Origin: Streptomyces hydrogenans
GTDB taxonomy: Bacteria; Actinomycetota; Actinomycetes; Streptomycetales; Streptomycetaceae
Direction: 5' to 3'
Assembly: GCF_014656075.1 (NCBI RefSeq)
Contig: NZ_BNBS01000019.1
Location: 23,621 to 87,620, forward strand
Length of the DNA stretch: 64,000 nucleotides
Within the stretch, counting starts at the first letter, position 1, and every line of letters starts with the position of its first letter. The notes beneath the pieces are model-generated. The model searched no databases, had not been told where the DNA came from, and worked only from the letters and a program-made list of their open reading frames with translations. The position numbers were made by a program, and so were the translations under genes. Below are positions 32,020 through 41,078 of this stretch, piece after piece.

Positions 32020-33435
32020 TCAGCCGACCGCGCCTTCCATCTGCAGCTCGATCAGCCGGTTCAGCTCCAGCGCGTACTCCATCGGCAGCTCCTTGGCGAT
32101 CGGCTCGACGAAGCCGCGGACGATCATCGCCATGGCCTCCTGCTCGGTCAGGCCGCGCTGCATCAGGTAGAAGAGCTGGTCCTCGGAGACCTTGGAGACG
32201 GTGGCCTCGTGGCCCATGGTCACGTCGTCCTCGCGCACGTCCACGTAGGGGTACGTGTCGGAGCGGGAGATCGTGTCGACGAGCAGGGCGTCGCAGAGCA
32301 CGTTGGACTTGGCGCCGGGGGCGCCCTCGCCGATCTCGATGAGGCCGCGGTAGGAGGTGCGGCCGCCGCCGCGCGCCACCGACTTGGAGACGATGGACGA
32401 CGAGGTGTTCGGGGCCATGTGGACCATCTTGGCGCCGGCGTCCTGGTGCTGGCCCTCGCCCGCGAAGGCGATGGAGAGCGTCTCGCCCTTGGCGTGCTCG
32501 CCCATCAGGTAGACGGCCGGGTACTTCATGGTGACCTTGGAGCCGATGTTGCCGTCGACCCACTCCATGGTGGCGCCCTCGTAGGCGACGGCGCGCTTGG
32601 TCACCAGGTTGTAGACGTTGTTCGACCAGTTCTGGATCGTCGTGTAGCGGCAGCGGCCGCCCTTCTTCACGATGATCTCGACGACCGCGGAGTGCAGCGA
32701 GTCGGAGGAGTAGATCGGGGCGGTGCAGCCCTCGACGTAGTGGACGTAGGCGTCCTCGTCGACGATGATCAGCGTCCGCTCGAACTGGCCCATGTTCTCC
32801 GTGTTGATACGGAAGTAGGCCTGGAGCGGGATCTCGACGTGCACGCCCTTCGGCACGTAGATGAACGATCCGCCGGACCACACGGCCGTGTTCAGCGAGG
32901 CGAACTTGTTGTCGCCGACCGGGATGACGGTGCCGAAGTACTCCTTGAAGAGCTCCTCGTGCTCCTTCAGCGCGGTGTCGGTGTCGACGAAGATGACGCC
33001 CTGCTCCTCCAGGTCCTCGCGGATCTGGTGGTAGACGACCTCGGACTCGTACTGGGCCGCGACACCGGCGACGAGGCGCTGCTTCTCCGCCTCCGGGATG
33101 CCGAGCTTGTCGTACGTGTTCTTGATGTCCTCCGGCAGGTCCTCCCAGGACTCGGCCTGCTTCTCGGTGGACCGCACGAAGTACTTGATGTTGTCGAAGT
33201 CGATCCCGCCGAGGTCGGAGCCCCAGGTCGGCATGGGCTTCTTGCCGAAGAGCTTCAGGCCCTTGAGCCGGAGCTTCAGCATCCACTCGGGCTCGTTCTT
33301 CTTCGAGGAGATGTCGCGGACGACGTCCTCGTTCAGACCGCGCTTGGCGGTGGCGCCGGCGGTGTCGGAGTCGGCCCAGCCGTACTCGTACCGACCCAGG
33401 CCCTCAAGCTCGGGGTGGCTGATCTCGGTGGTCAT
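32020..33435 (-). CDS. sufB: SufB Fe-S assembly scaffold subunit
   Basis: 471 residues, the usual SufB length. Signatures include the N-terminal [16 protein letters not shown], the central beta-helix [19 protein letters not shown] with its conserved Cys, and the C-terminal [20 protein letters not shown]. It assembles nascent [4Fe-4S] clusters with SufC and SufD. Its ATG overlaps the sufR stop (ATGA), so the regulator and scaffold are translated together. Confidence 0.96.
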   Translation of the reverse strand: MTTEISHPELEGLGRYEYGWADSDTAGATAKRGLNEDVVRDISSKKNEPEWMLKLRLKGLKLFGKKPMPTWGSDLGGIDFDNIKYFVRSTEKQAESWEDLPEDIKNTYDKLGIPEAEKQRLVAGVAAQYESEVVYHQIREDLEEQGVIFVDTDTALKEHEELFKEYFGTVIPVGDNKFASLNTAVWSGGSFIYVPKGVHVEIPLQAYFRINTENMGQFERTLIIVDEDAYVHYVEGCTAPIYSSDSLHSAVVEIIVKKGGRCRYTTIQNWSNNVYNLVTKRAVAYEGATMEWVDGNIGSKVTMKYPAVYLMGEHAKGETLSIAFAGEGQHQDAGAKMVHMAPNTSSSIVSKSVARGGGRTSYRGLIEIGEGAPGAKSNVLCDALLVDTISRSDTYPYVDVREDDVTMGHEATVSKVSEDQLFYLMQRGLTEQEAMAMIVRGFVEPIAKELPMEYALELNRLIELQMEGAVG

Positions 33436-34157
33436 TCGGGCTTCCTCCCGGCCGTACTTGCGGATGCTGTCTCAGTGGTCTGCGGGGTGCTGTGCGGGAT
33501 GAACGTGGTGCAGACGCCGTCGCCGTGGGCGATGGTGGCCAGGCGCTGGACGTGCGTTCCCAGGAGGCGGGAGAAGAATTCCGTCTCCGCCTCGCACAGC
33601 TGGGGGTACTGCTCGGCGACGTGGGCGACCGGGCAGTGGTGCTGGCAGAGCTGCTCGCCGACCGGCGCGTTGCGCGCAGTCGCAGCGTACCCGTCCGCCG
33701 TCAGGGCCTTGGCCAGCGCCTCGGCCCGCCGTTCGGGCTCGACCGATTCGACGGCCTCCCGGTAGGGCTCGGCCTGGGCCTCGATCCGGTCGCGGGCGAA
33801 GGCGGCCACGGCCGCCTCCCCTCCGGCGTTGCGCTCGATCCAGCGGAGCGCCTCGACGGCGAGGGAGTCGTACGACTGGTCGAAGGCGTCCCGGCCGCAG
33901 TCGGTGAGGGCGAACACCTTGGCGGGGCGGCCGCGGGTGCGGGCGCCGTAGACGCGCTTCTCGCGTGCCTCCACGACCTGCTCGGCGACGAGCGCGTCGA
34001 GGTGCCGGCGGACGGCGGCCTGAGTGAGGCCCAGCCGCTCGGCGAGGTCGGCGACGGTGGACGGCCCGTGATCCAGGATGGAGCGCGCGACCCGGTTGCG
34101 GGTGGACCGCTCACCGGTCGCGAGTTCCTCCGAGGGAGCCGCGCCAAGGTTTTTCAC
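33432..34157 (-). CDS. sufR: SufR-type winged-helix Fe-S sensor and regulator
   Basis: 241 residues. N-terminal ArsR/DeoR-like winged helix (about 20-90; [24 protein letters not shown]). The C-terminal cluster-binding cysteines are in [13 protein letters not shown] (about 170-180) and QLCEAE. SufR proteins bind a [4Fe-4S] cluster and repress suf when clusters are plentiful. It is the first gene of the operon. The GTG start lacks a clear ribosome binding site and lies inside a CAAC-N6-GTTG repeat, so it probably controls itself. Confidence 0.9.
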   Translation of the reverse strand: MKNLGAAPSEELATGERSTRNRVARSILDHGPSTVADLAERLGLTQAAVRRHLDALVAEQVVEAREKRVYGARTRGRPAKVFALTDCGRDAFDQSYDSLAVEALRWIERNAGGEAAVAAFARDRIEAQAEPYREAVESVEPERRAEALAKALTADGYAATARNAPVGEQLCQHHCPVAHVAEQYPQLCEAETEFFSRLLGTHVQRLATIAHGDGVCTTFIPHSTPQTTETASASTAGRKPE

Positions 34158-34170
34158 AACGCCATTGTTG
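34157..34170. promoter_or_regulatory. SufR-like inverted repeat CAAC-N6-GTTG at the sufR start
   Basis: CAAC (34157-34160), six bases, GTTG (34167-34170). The same geometry is described for cyanobacterial SufR sites. It touches the first base of the sufR start codon. Confidence 0.55.
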
Positions 34171-34228
34171 CGTAATTAATCAGGCAGTGACAAGCCGCGT
34201 CCGAAGAGGTGACGATGGCGTGCATCAC

Positions 34229-34247
34229 TCAGGTAAGGCTTACCTGA
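34229..34247. promoter_or_regulatory. iron box (IdeR/DmdR-like) upstream of the suf operon
   Basis: TCAGGTAAGGCTTACCTGA is a 19-bp palindrome with nine-base arms, closely matching the DtxR-family consensus TTAGGTTAGGCTAACCTAA. It is 72 bp upstream of sufR; the flanking gene on the other side is transcribed leftwards and ends here. Confidence 0.8.
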
Positions 34248-34260
34248 CCTGCGGAAACGA

Positions 34261-35070
34261 TCATTCGTGGGATGAATCGAAGCCGTCCTGACCAGCCGGT
34301 TCCCCCTCCTCGGGGATCGCGGCGGGCACGGCCACCGGCCGCCCGGCCTCGCTCATCAGGTCCCGGAGAACGGCCGCGTCACGGGGTGCCTCGACCCCCG
34401 GGTCGTTGTTGAAGTAGACGTACGCGTCCGCCCCCGCCGGACGGCCCTCGACCAGCCGCCCCACCCAGCTCTCCAGCGCCTGCCGGCCGTACGCCGGCCA
34501 CGGCCGGGCCCGGCCCTCGTGCAGCCGCAGATAGCCCCAGTCCGCCGTCCGCCACAGCGGGGTCACCGGCCTGGACCCCCGGTCCGCCCAGCACAGCGCG
34601 GCCCCCCGCTCCGCGAGCACCGCCTCGGTCCGGTCCGTCCACCAGGAGGCGTGCCGCGGCTCGACGGCCACCCGCACCCCCGCCGGGAAACAGGCGAGGA
34701 CCGCGTCGAGCAGCCCCGTGTCGGCCCGCAGCGACGGCGGGAACTGGAGCAGCACCGGCCCCAGCCGGTCCCCCAGCTCCCCCGCCCTCCCCATCAGCTC
34801 CGCCACCAGCTCCTCCGGCTCCCGCAGCCGCTTGTCGTGCGTCAGCCGGCGGGGCGCCTTGACCGCCATGACGAAGCCCCCGGGCGTCCGCCTCCGCCAG
34901 GCGGCGAAGGTCGACCGTTCCGGCAGCCGGTAGAACGAGCCGTTGTTCTCCACGGTGGCGAACCGGCGCGCGTACTCCTCCAGCCAGAGCCGCTGCGGCA
35001 CGCCCTCCGGGTAGAAGGTGCCCCGCCAGTCCCGGTACTGCCACCCCGAGGTGCCCACGAAGACCGTCAT
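34261..35070 (-). CDS. DUF72 (YecE-like) domain protein
   Basis: 269 residues, TIM-barrel fold. Characteristic DUF72 motifs are FVGTSGWQYRDWRGTFYP at the N-terminus, ENNGSFYRLP, MAVKAPRRLTHDKRL and the terminal YVYFNNDP. The family's function is not established. The ATG was chosen because the conserved domain begins two residues later. It lies upstream of the iron box and ends at 34261; it seems unrelated to the suf operon. Confidence 0.9.
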   Translation of the reverse strand: MTVFVGTSGWQYRDWRGTFYPEGVPQRLWLEEYARRFATVENNGSFYRLPERSTFAAWRRRTPGGFVMAVKAPRRLTHDKRLREPEELVAELMGRAGELGDRLGPVLLQFPPSLRADTGLLDAVLACFPAGVRVAVEPRHASWWTDRTEAVLAERGAALCWADRGSRPVTPLWRTADWGYLRLHEGRARPWPAYGRQALESWVGRLVEGRPAGADAYVYFNNDPGVEAPRDAAVLRDLMSEAGRPVAVPAAIPEEGEPAGQDGFDSSHE

Positions 35071-35159
35071 GGGGGGCGCCTGCCCCGTCCGCGGCCGCCC
35101 ATCCGGCGCCGCCCGGCCCCTCCCCCGGGGCCGCGGCCCGACCCGTCCCGGCGGGTCCT

Positions 35160-35165
35160 TAGACT
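35160..35165 (+). promoter_or_regulatory. -10 element, probable leaderless promoter of the ABC exporter
   Basis: TAGACT lies seven bases before the ATG at 35173, and there is no Shine-Dalgarno sequence. Confidence 0.5.
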
Positions 35166-35172
35166 TCCGGGC

Positions 35173-36104
<932 letters not shown>

Positions 36105-36108
<4 letters not shown>

Positions 36109-36869
36109 GCGCCGGTACGTACGCGCCGAAGCCGGGGGCCGCCCCCGTCGGACGGATGATCGCGGCGCAGACCGCCCTGGAGACCCGGATGCTGCTCCGC
36201 AACGGCGAGCAGCTCCTCCTCACGGTGATCATCCCCTCCCTCCTGCTGGTGCTGTTCTCGACCGTCGACGTCGTCGACACGGGCGAGGGGAAGGCCGTGG
36301 ACTTCCTCGCCCCCGGCGTCCTCGCGCTCGCCGTGATGTCCACCGCCTTCACCGGCCAGGCCATCGCCACCGGCTTCGAGCGCCGCTACGGCGTCCTCAA
36401 GCGGCTGGGCGCCTCCCCGCTGCCCCGCCGGGCCCTGATGACCGCCAAGACGCTCGCCGTCCTGGTCACCGAGGTCCTCCAGATCGTCCTGCTGACCGCC
36501 ATCGCGTTCGGCCTGGGCTGGTCCCCGCACGGCAACCCGCTCGCCGTACTGCTCCTCCTGGTCCTCGGCACCGCGGCCTTCTCCGGGCTCGGGCTCCTCA
36601 TGGCCGGCACGCTCAAGGCCGAGGCCACCCTCGCCGCCGCCAACCTGGTCTTCCTGCTGCTCCTGGTCGGCGGCGGGGTGATCGTCCCGCTGGAGAAGTT
36701 CGGCGCGGCCGGGGACGTCCTCGCGCTGCTGCCGATCTCGGCCCTCTCCGACGGCCTCAGGGACGTCCTGCGGGACGGCGCGGGCATGCCGTGGGCGGAC
36801 GCCGGGATCCTCGCCGTCTGGGCCGTCCTGGGCCTCGGCGCGGCCGCGAAGCTCTTCCGCTGGGAGTAG
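36105..36869 (+). CDS. ABC-2 type transporter permease
   Basis: 254 residues with six membrane helices and the ABC-2 fold. Conserved is the coupling segment after helix 2 (GFERRYGVLKRLGASPLPRR), which contacts the ATPase. It forms the exporter with the preceding ATPase, to which it is coupled by ATGA overlap. It ends 82 bp before ctaA. Confidence 0.9.
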
Positions 36870-36938
36870 CGGAGGGGACTCAGAGGGTGACGTTTCCCGA
36901 CAAGCCACCCCTCGTGAAAGCGTGCACAAGCCCGCGCC

Positions 36939-36944
36939 TACGAT
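36939..36944 (+). promoter_or_regulatory. -10 element, probable leaderless promoter of ctaA
   Basis: TACGAT ends seven bases before the GTG start at 36952. Confidence 0.55.
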
Positions 36945-36951
36945 AGGGCCC

Positions 36952-37911
36952 GTGCAGACCCCCCTCGCCTTCATCGCCCAGCGCTGGACGCCGTCCCCCC
37001 GGATCCTCCGGCGCGCCGCGCTCTCCGCCGTCGTGATGAGCGTGCTCATCATCGTCACGGGTGGCGCGGTCCGGCTGACCGGTTCCGGTCTCGGCTGCGA
37101 CACCTGGCCCAAGTGCACGGACGACAGCCTGATCGTGACGCCCGAGCAGGGCTACCGCGGGCTGATCGAGTTCGGCAACCGGATGCTGACCTACGTCCTG
37201 TCGGCCGCCGTCGGCTGGGCGATCGTCGCCGCCCGCTCGACCAAGCCGTGGCGCCGCGGCCTCACCCGCTGGGGCTGGGCGCAGTTCTGGATCGTGATGA
37301 GCAACGCCGTCATCGGCGGCATCACCGTCTGGATGGGCCTCAACCCGTGGACCGTGGCCGGTCACTTCCTGGCCGCCAACGCGCTGCTGACCGTCGCCGT
37401 GATCACCTGGCACCGGACCGGCGAGGGCGACACCGCCCCGCGTCCGCGCGTGCCGGGGCCGGTACGGAAGCTGTCCTGGGCGATCACGATCGTCTCGGGC
37501 CTGCTGATCGTGCTGGGCACCACGGTGACCGGCGCCGGCAAGCACGCGGGCGACAGCAGCGACGTGCCCCGCATGCCGTGGGACTGGACGAACGCCGCCC
37601 ACCTCCACGCCGTCGCCGCCTGGGCCGTCTGCGCCCTCGCCGTCGCCATGTGGCTGGTCCTGCGCGTCGTCGACGCCCCGGACGACACCCGCGCCCGCGC
37701 CCGCGACCTGCTGGTCGTGGTCCTCGCACAGGGCGCCATCGGTTACGTCCAGTACTTCACCGGCGTCCCCGAGCTCCTCGTCGCCGCCCACATGCTCGGC
37801 TCCTCGCTGATGTGGATCGCGGTGCTCCGCCTGGCCCTGAGCCTGCGCGAGCGACCGCTGCCGACGGCGGAGATCCCGGCCCAGGCGGACCCGGAGCTGG
37901 CCTCGGCCTGA
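36952..37911 (+). CDS. ctaA: heme A synthase (COX15/CtaA)
   Basis: 319 residues with eight membrane helices. It oxidises heme O to heme A for the aa3 cytochrome c oxidase. Heme-ligand histidines recur in the two halves (GHFLAANALLTVAVITWHR, HLHAVAAWAV and AAHMLGSS). A conserved cysteine pair sits in the first loop (GLGCDTWPKCTD). The GTG at 36952 is preferred over a GTG ten codons upstream because a TACGAT -10 element lies seven bases before it. The partner heme O synthase ctaB is 2 kb away. Confidence 0.92.
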   Translation: MQTPLAFIAQRWTPSPRILRRAALSAVVMSVLIIVTGGAVRLTGSGLGCDTWPKCTDDSLIVTPEQGYRGLIEFGNRMLTYVLSAAVGWAIVAARSTKPWRRGLTRWGWAQFWIVMSNAVIGGITVWMGLNPWTVAGHFLAANALLTVAVITWHRTGEGDTAPRPRVPGPVRKLSWAITIVSGLLIVLGTTVTGAGKHAGDSSDVPRMPWDWTNAAHLHAVAAWAVCALAVAMWLVLRVVDAPDDTRARARDLLVVVLAQGAIGYVQYFTGVPELLVAAHMLGSSLMWIAVLRLALSLRERPLPTAEIPAQADPELASA

Positions 37912-37929
37912 CGCTTCCCCGCACCCCCG

Positions 37930-37972
37930 ACGCGGGTCCACCGGCCGCTCACCCCAGCCGGTAGACCCGCGT
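37930..37972. terminator. bidirectional terminator between ctaA and the amidohydrolase
   Basis: Arms of 16 bp beginning ACGCGGGTC (15 of 16 paired) with an 11-nt loop. The right arm lies inside the 3' end of the convergent gene. Confidence 0.75.
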
Positions 37973-39028
37973 CGCGTTGTCCGCGGCGATCATCGAGGCG
38001 ACCCGCTGGGCGTCGGTGCGCGACCAGGCGCCGTCCAGGACCCAGGCGCCCAGCACCCGGCCGAGGGCGGCCCGGAAGGCGCTGGCGGCGACCACGTGCA
38101 GTTCGGGCAGGCCGCAGGCGCCGCTGGAGTAGAGCAGCTTGCCGAAGGGGGCCAGCTCCAGGACCTCGGCGAGGACGTCCGCCGCCCGTGCCCCGGTGTG
38201 CGCCAGGGCGGCGCCCAGGTCCGCGTAGACGTGCGGGAAGACCCCGGCCATCCGGGCCGCCGTCCGGTGGTGCGGCGAGCCGTGCAGCAGGACGAGGTCG
38301 GCGCCGAGCCCTGCGGTGGCGGCGGCGAAGCCGCGCAGGGCGGCCGGGTCGCGGTCCCCGGTGTGCAGCTGGAGCGGGCGGCCCGCGCCCACCGCGATCC
38401 GCAGCAGGCGGCGCAGCAGCACCGGCGAGTCGAGGGGCCCGCCGACGGGCCGGCCGGCGAGCCAGCGGCCGGCGGCGCGGCGGGTCTCGGCGCGCCCGGG
38501 GGCCTCCGGGTCGGCGCCGAGGACGCAGCGCGGGGCGGAGACCGAGGAGAAGGCCACGGAGCGCACGGCGGCGTCCTGGACGGCCTCGGTGAGGTTGGCG
38601 AGGAAGCCGTCGACGGTGCCGGAGGTGTCGGCGACCTGCTCGGCTAGGGGTTCCAGGCGGACGATCTCGTGGGCGCGGGCGGCGCCGGCGGCGGCCAGTT
38701 CGGCGGGCCCGGTGAGGTCGCCGGGAAGGCCGGTGTCGACGAGGTAGGTGGCGATGCCGGCGGCCCGCAGCAGCCGGCGGCCGGTCTCGGCGACGCCGAG
38801 CTCGCGGCGCCGGGCGAGGTAGCGGGCGGGCGGGCAGTGCGCTTCGAGACCGAGCAGCGGCGGGCACCAGCGCCGTACGGCGAAGCCCGTCTGGGTGTCG
38901 AAGAAGGTCGTGCCGGAGGCCGGCAGGACGGCGGCCGGGCCGAGGTGGGCCTCGAAGGTGCCGAGGCCCAGCTCCGTCCGGAGCACCCCGTGGCAGTACT
39001 GGTCCACCAGGCGCGGCGTGTCGATCAT
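37949..39028 (-). CDS. amidohydrolase family protein (amidohydrolase-2 type)
   Basis: 359 residues. N-terminal VDQYCHGV replaces the usual HxH with a single His; mid-sequence LQLHTGDRD and LLHGSPHHR, and the C-terminal IAADNATRVYRL, are typical of the amidohydrolase-2 (TIM-barrel) family, for example FluG N-terminal-like proteins. The atypical first metal motif makes the activity uncertain. The ATG start has GGAG nine bases upstream. Confidence 0.78.
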   Translation of the reverse strand: MIDTPRLVDQYCHGVLRTELGLGTFEAHLGPAAVLPASGTTFFDTQTGFAVRRWCPPLLGLEAHCPPARYLARRRELGVAETGRRLLRAAGIATYLVDTGLPGDLTGPAELAAAGAARAHEIVRLEPLAEQVADTSGTVDGFLANLTEAVQDAAVRSVAFSSVSAPRCVLGADPEAPGRAETRRAAGRWLAGRPVGGPLDSPVLLRRLLRIAVGAGRPLQLHTGDRDPAALRGFAAATAGLGADLVLLHGSPHHRTAARMAGVFPHVYADLGAALAHTGARAADVLAEVLELAPFGKLLYSSGACGLPELHVVAASAFRAALGRVLGAWVLDGAWSRTDAQRVASMIAADNATRVYRLG

Positions 39029-39120
39029 CTCGGGGGGCTCCCTGCGTGGGCGTGTCTCCACACGTCCTAACGGGTGAGCCCCTCGCGAGGTTGTTGCCTG
39101 CGGCCGGGCCGTCGGCGGGT

Positions 39121-39465
39121 TCAGGCGTTGGCGGCCCCGCCGAGCTGGATGCCGGCCATCCGGGTCCACTCGTACGGGCCGGTGACGACCTTGGCGGCGA
39201 ACTCGCCGTCGAACTCGTCGTGCAGGGTCAGCTCGGCCTTCTCGGCGGCCTGCCGCGCGATCGCGTGGGTGGGGGCCACCAGGTCGCCCCAGCCGCCGTC
39301 CTCGCCGACGAGGACGATCCGGGTGCCGGCCTGGCCGATGTGGGCGAGCTGGCCCTCGACGCCGCCGTGCTCCTTGCCGAAGGCGCGGATCTCCTTGGCC
39401 AGCTTGGCCGCCTTGCGCTCGGCGCGCGGGGAGACGGCCGTGGTGTCTTCCGTGGTGTCTGCCAT
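39121..39465 (-). CDS. small conserved protein of unknown function
   Basis: 114 residues, charged N-terminal helix (RAERKAAKLAKEIRAFGKEHGG) then alternating strands (RIVLVGEDGGWGDLV). No family recognised. The ATG has no ribosome binding site but a TAGCAT element seven bases upstream. It is separated from the downstream amidohydrolase gene by about 92 bp. Confidence 0.7.
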   Translation of the reverse strand: MADTTEDTTAVSPRAERKAAKLAKEIRAFGKEHGGVEGQLAHIGQAGTRIVLVGEDGGWGDLVAPTHAIARQAAEKAELTLHDEFDGEFAAKVVTGPYEWTRMAGIQLGGAANA

Positions 39466-39472
39466 GGCAAGG

Positions 39473-39478
39473 ATGCTA
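39473..39478 (-). promoter_or_regulatory. -10 element, probable leaderless promoter of the small gene
   Basis: TAGCAT on the minus strand ends seven bases before the ATG. Confidence 0.5.
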
Positions 39479-39500
39479 CCGAGCGGTAGATCGACTGGCG

Positions 39501-39540
39501 ACGGCCGGGCCGCGTGGGACAGCCCACACGACCCGGCCGT
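39501..39540. terminator. terminator of ctaB, now displaced by the MITE
   Basis: 18-bp arms beginning ACGGCCGGG (16 of 18 paired) with loop ACAG. It lies just beyond the MITE relative to ctaB, so the element has moved it about 200 bp away from the ctaB stop. Confidence 0.75.
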
Positions 39541-39557
39541 CGGAGCCGGTGCGCCTA

Positions 39558-39759
39558 GGGCCTGTCTGACCATTGGCGTCGGATCAGGCCGGGGCGTCCG
39601 GTGCGTGCGATCGGCGTGCGGCCGGGGCGCCCTCGGATGGGGTCTCCCCTGCTCGAGCGAAGCCGAGAGCTCGGGGAAGGAGCTACTTGGGCGTTTCGGC
39701 CGTGCGGCGAGCGTGCGTGCCGGACGGGCCGGACCCGACGGGAATGGTCAGACAAGCCC
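39558..39759. mobile_element. 202-bp MITE with 17-bp terminal inverted repeats and TA duplication
   Basis: The ends GGGCCTGTCTGACCATT and AATGGTCAGACAAGCCC are complementary at 16 of 17 positions, and TA is repeated on both sides (39556-39557, 39760-39761). There is no gene inside. An internal segment around 39640-39680 forms a smaller hairpin (CCCCTGCTCGAGCGAAGCC then GAGAGCTCGGGG), a motif I recall as common in Streptomyces genomes. Because the TA is part of the ctaB stop codon, the insertion left ctaB's TAG intact. Confidence 0.85.
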
Positions 39760-40706
39760 TAGCGGAGGAAGGGGTCCACCGCGACCGCCACGAAGAGCAG
39801 CGAGACGTAGGTGATGGACCAGTGGAAGAGGCGCATCTCCTTGAGCTTGGCGCCGGTGACCTCGGCCTTGGCGCGGTTCAGCAGGCCGTGCGCCTCCCAC
39901 AGCCACCAGCCGCCGGTGGCGAGGGCGACGGAGGTGTAGAACCAGCCGGTGTAGCCCAGCGGGGTGAGCAGCAGCGAGACCGCCACCATGACCCAGCTGT
40001 AGAGGACGATCTGCTTGGCGACGACCTTGTTGGAGGCGACCACGGGCAGCATCGGCACGCCCACGCGCGCGTAGTCCTCCTTCACCTTCATCGACAGCGG
40101 CCAGTAGTGCGGCGGCGTCCAGAAGAAGATGACCATGAAGAGGACGACGGCGGCCCAGGACATCGAGTTCGTGACCGCGGACCAGCCGATGAGGACCGGC
40201 AGGCAGCCGGCGATGCCGCCCCAGACGATGTTCTGCGCGGTGCGCCGCTTCAGGATCATCGTGTAGACGACCACGTAGAAGAGGAGCGCGCCGAGCGAGA
40301 GCCAGGCGGAGAGCCAGTTGACGAGCAGGCCGAACCAGAGGGTGGAGACGACGGCGAGGGTGATGCCGAAGACCAGGCCCTCGCGCGGCGAGACCATGCC
40401 GGTGACCAGCGGGCGCTGCGCGGTGCGGTCCATCAGCGCGTCGATGTCGCGGTCGATGTACATGTTCAGCGCGTTGGCGCCGCCGGCCGACAGGTAGCCG
40501 CCGAAGCAGGTGGCGAGCACCAGCCACAGGTCCGGCACGCCCTGCTCGGCGAGGAACATCACCGGAACGGTGGTGATGAGGAGCAGTTCGATGATCCGCG
40601 GCTTGGTCAGCGCCACGAATGCCTTGACGCGGGCCCCGAACGGCCGATGGCCCCCCGGGCTGGGAGTCAAGACGACCCCTGCGGGTCGGGACTCGACGGC
40701 CGTCAC
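39759..40706 (-). CDS. ctaB: protoheme IX farnesyltransferase (heme O synthase)
   Basis: 315 residues with about nine membrane helices, UbiA superfamily. It adds the farnesyl group to heme B, giving heme O, which CtaA converts to heme A. The prenyl-diphosphate motifs are visible: [18 protein letters not shown] (aspartate-rich motif 1) and [17 protein letters not shown]. The start is the GTG at 40706 with an AGGGG site five bases upstream; a GTG two codons earlier would leave the site too close. The stop codon TAG lies on the target-site duplication of the MITE, and the coding sequence is intact. Confidence 0.93.
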   Translation of the reverse strand: MTAVESRPAGVVLTPSPGGHRPFGARVKAFVALTKPRIIELLLITTVPVMFLAEQGVPDLWLVLATCFGGYLSAGGANALNMYIDRDIDALMDRTAQRPLVTGMVSPREGLVFGITLAVVSTLWFGLLVNWLSAWLSLGALLFYVVVYTMILKRRTAQNIVWGGIAGCLPVLIGWSAVTNSMSWAAVVLFMVIFFWTPPHYWPLSMKVKEDYARVGVPMLPVVASNKVVAKQIVLYSWVMVAVSLLLTPLGYTGWFYTSVALATGGWWLWEAHGLLNRAKAEVTGAKLKEMRLFHWSITYVSLLFVAVAVDPFLR

Positions 40707-41078
40707 GCACACCCCTGACAGAGAAATTCCCAGCAAGTTCCCCGGATAAAGACGGGGTGAAACTTGCGCGTACCACGCCACTGTAGACGTTGCCCAGACG
40801 CCGATCTTCGCGGGGGTGGGGTCGTGTTGGCGGGGCTCACTCCCGGGCGCGCCCCGCCGCTCGTGGCGGGCCCGCGTCCCTCCCCGTATCAAGGGACGGA
40901 CACCCTTCGGCGCGCCGTTCGGGAGGCGAAGCGCCACGGCCACCGGCACTCTTGCTCTGTCCGCTCATTTGAGGGGCATGGACACGAAAAGAGGGGGCTT
41001 TTTCGGGGGTAGGCTCGACAACGCCGGTACACCCTCAGTCACCGGCTACAGACATGTGGAGAGGAGCCCTGACCCAGG
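40707..41078. other. 372-bp gene-free region between ctaB and tkt
   Basis: Divergent control region for ctaB and the tkt operon. It holds a 7-bp stem (CGTCCCT at 40875, AGGGACG at 40892) and, near tkt, a possible TAGGCT -10 (41010-41015) with no good -35. I see no convincing gene or known operator here. Confidence 0.5.

Noticed and set aside
39558..39759. The gap between the small gene and ctaB as a coding or ncRNA gene
   Set aside because: Terminal inverted repeats and a TA duplication identify a non-coding MITE.
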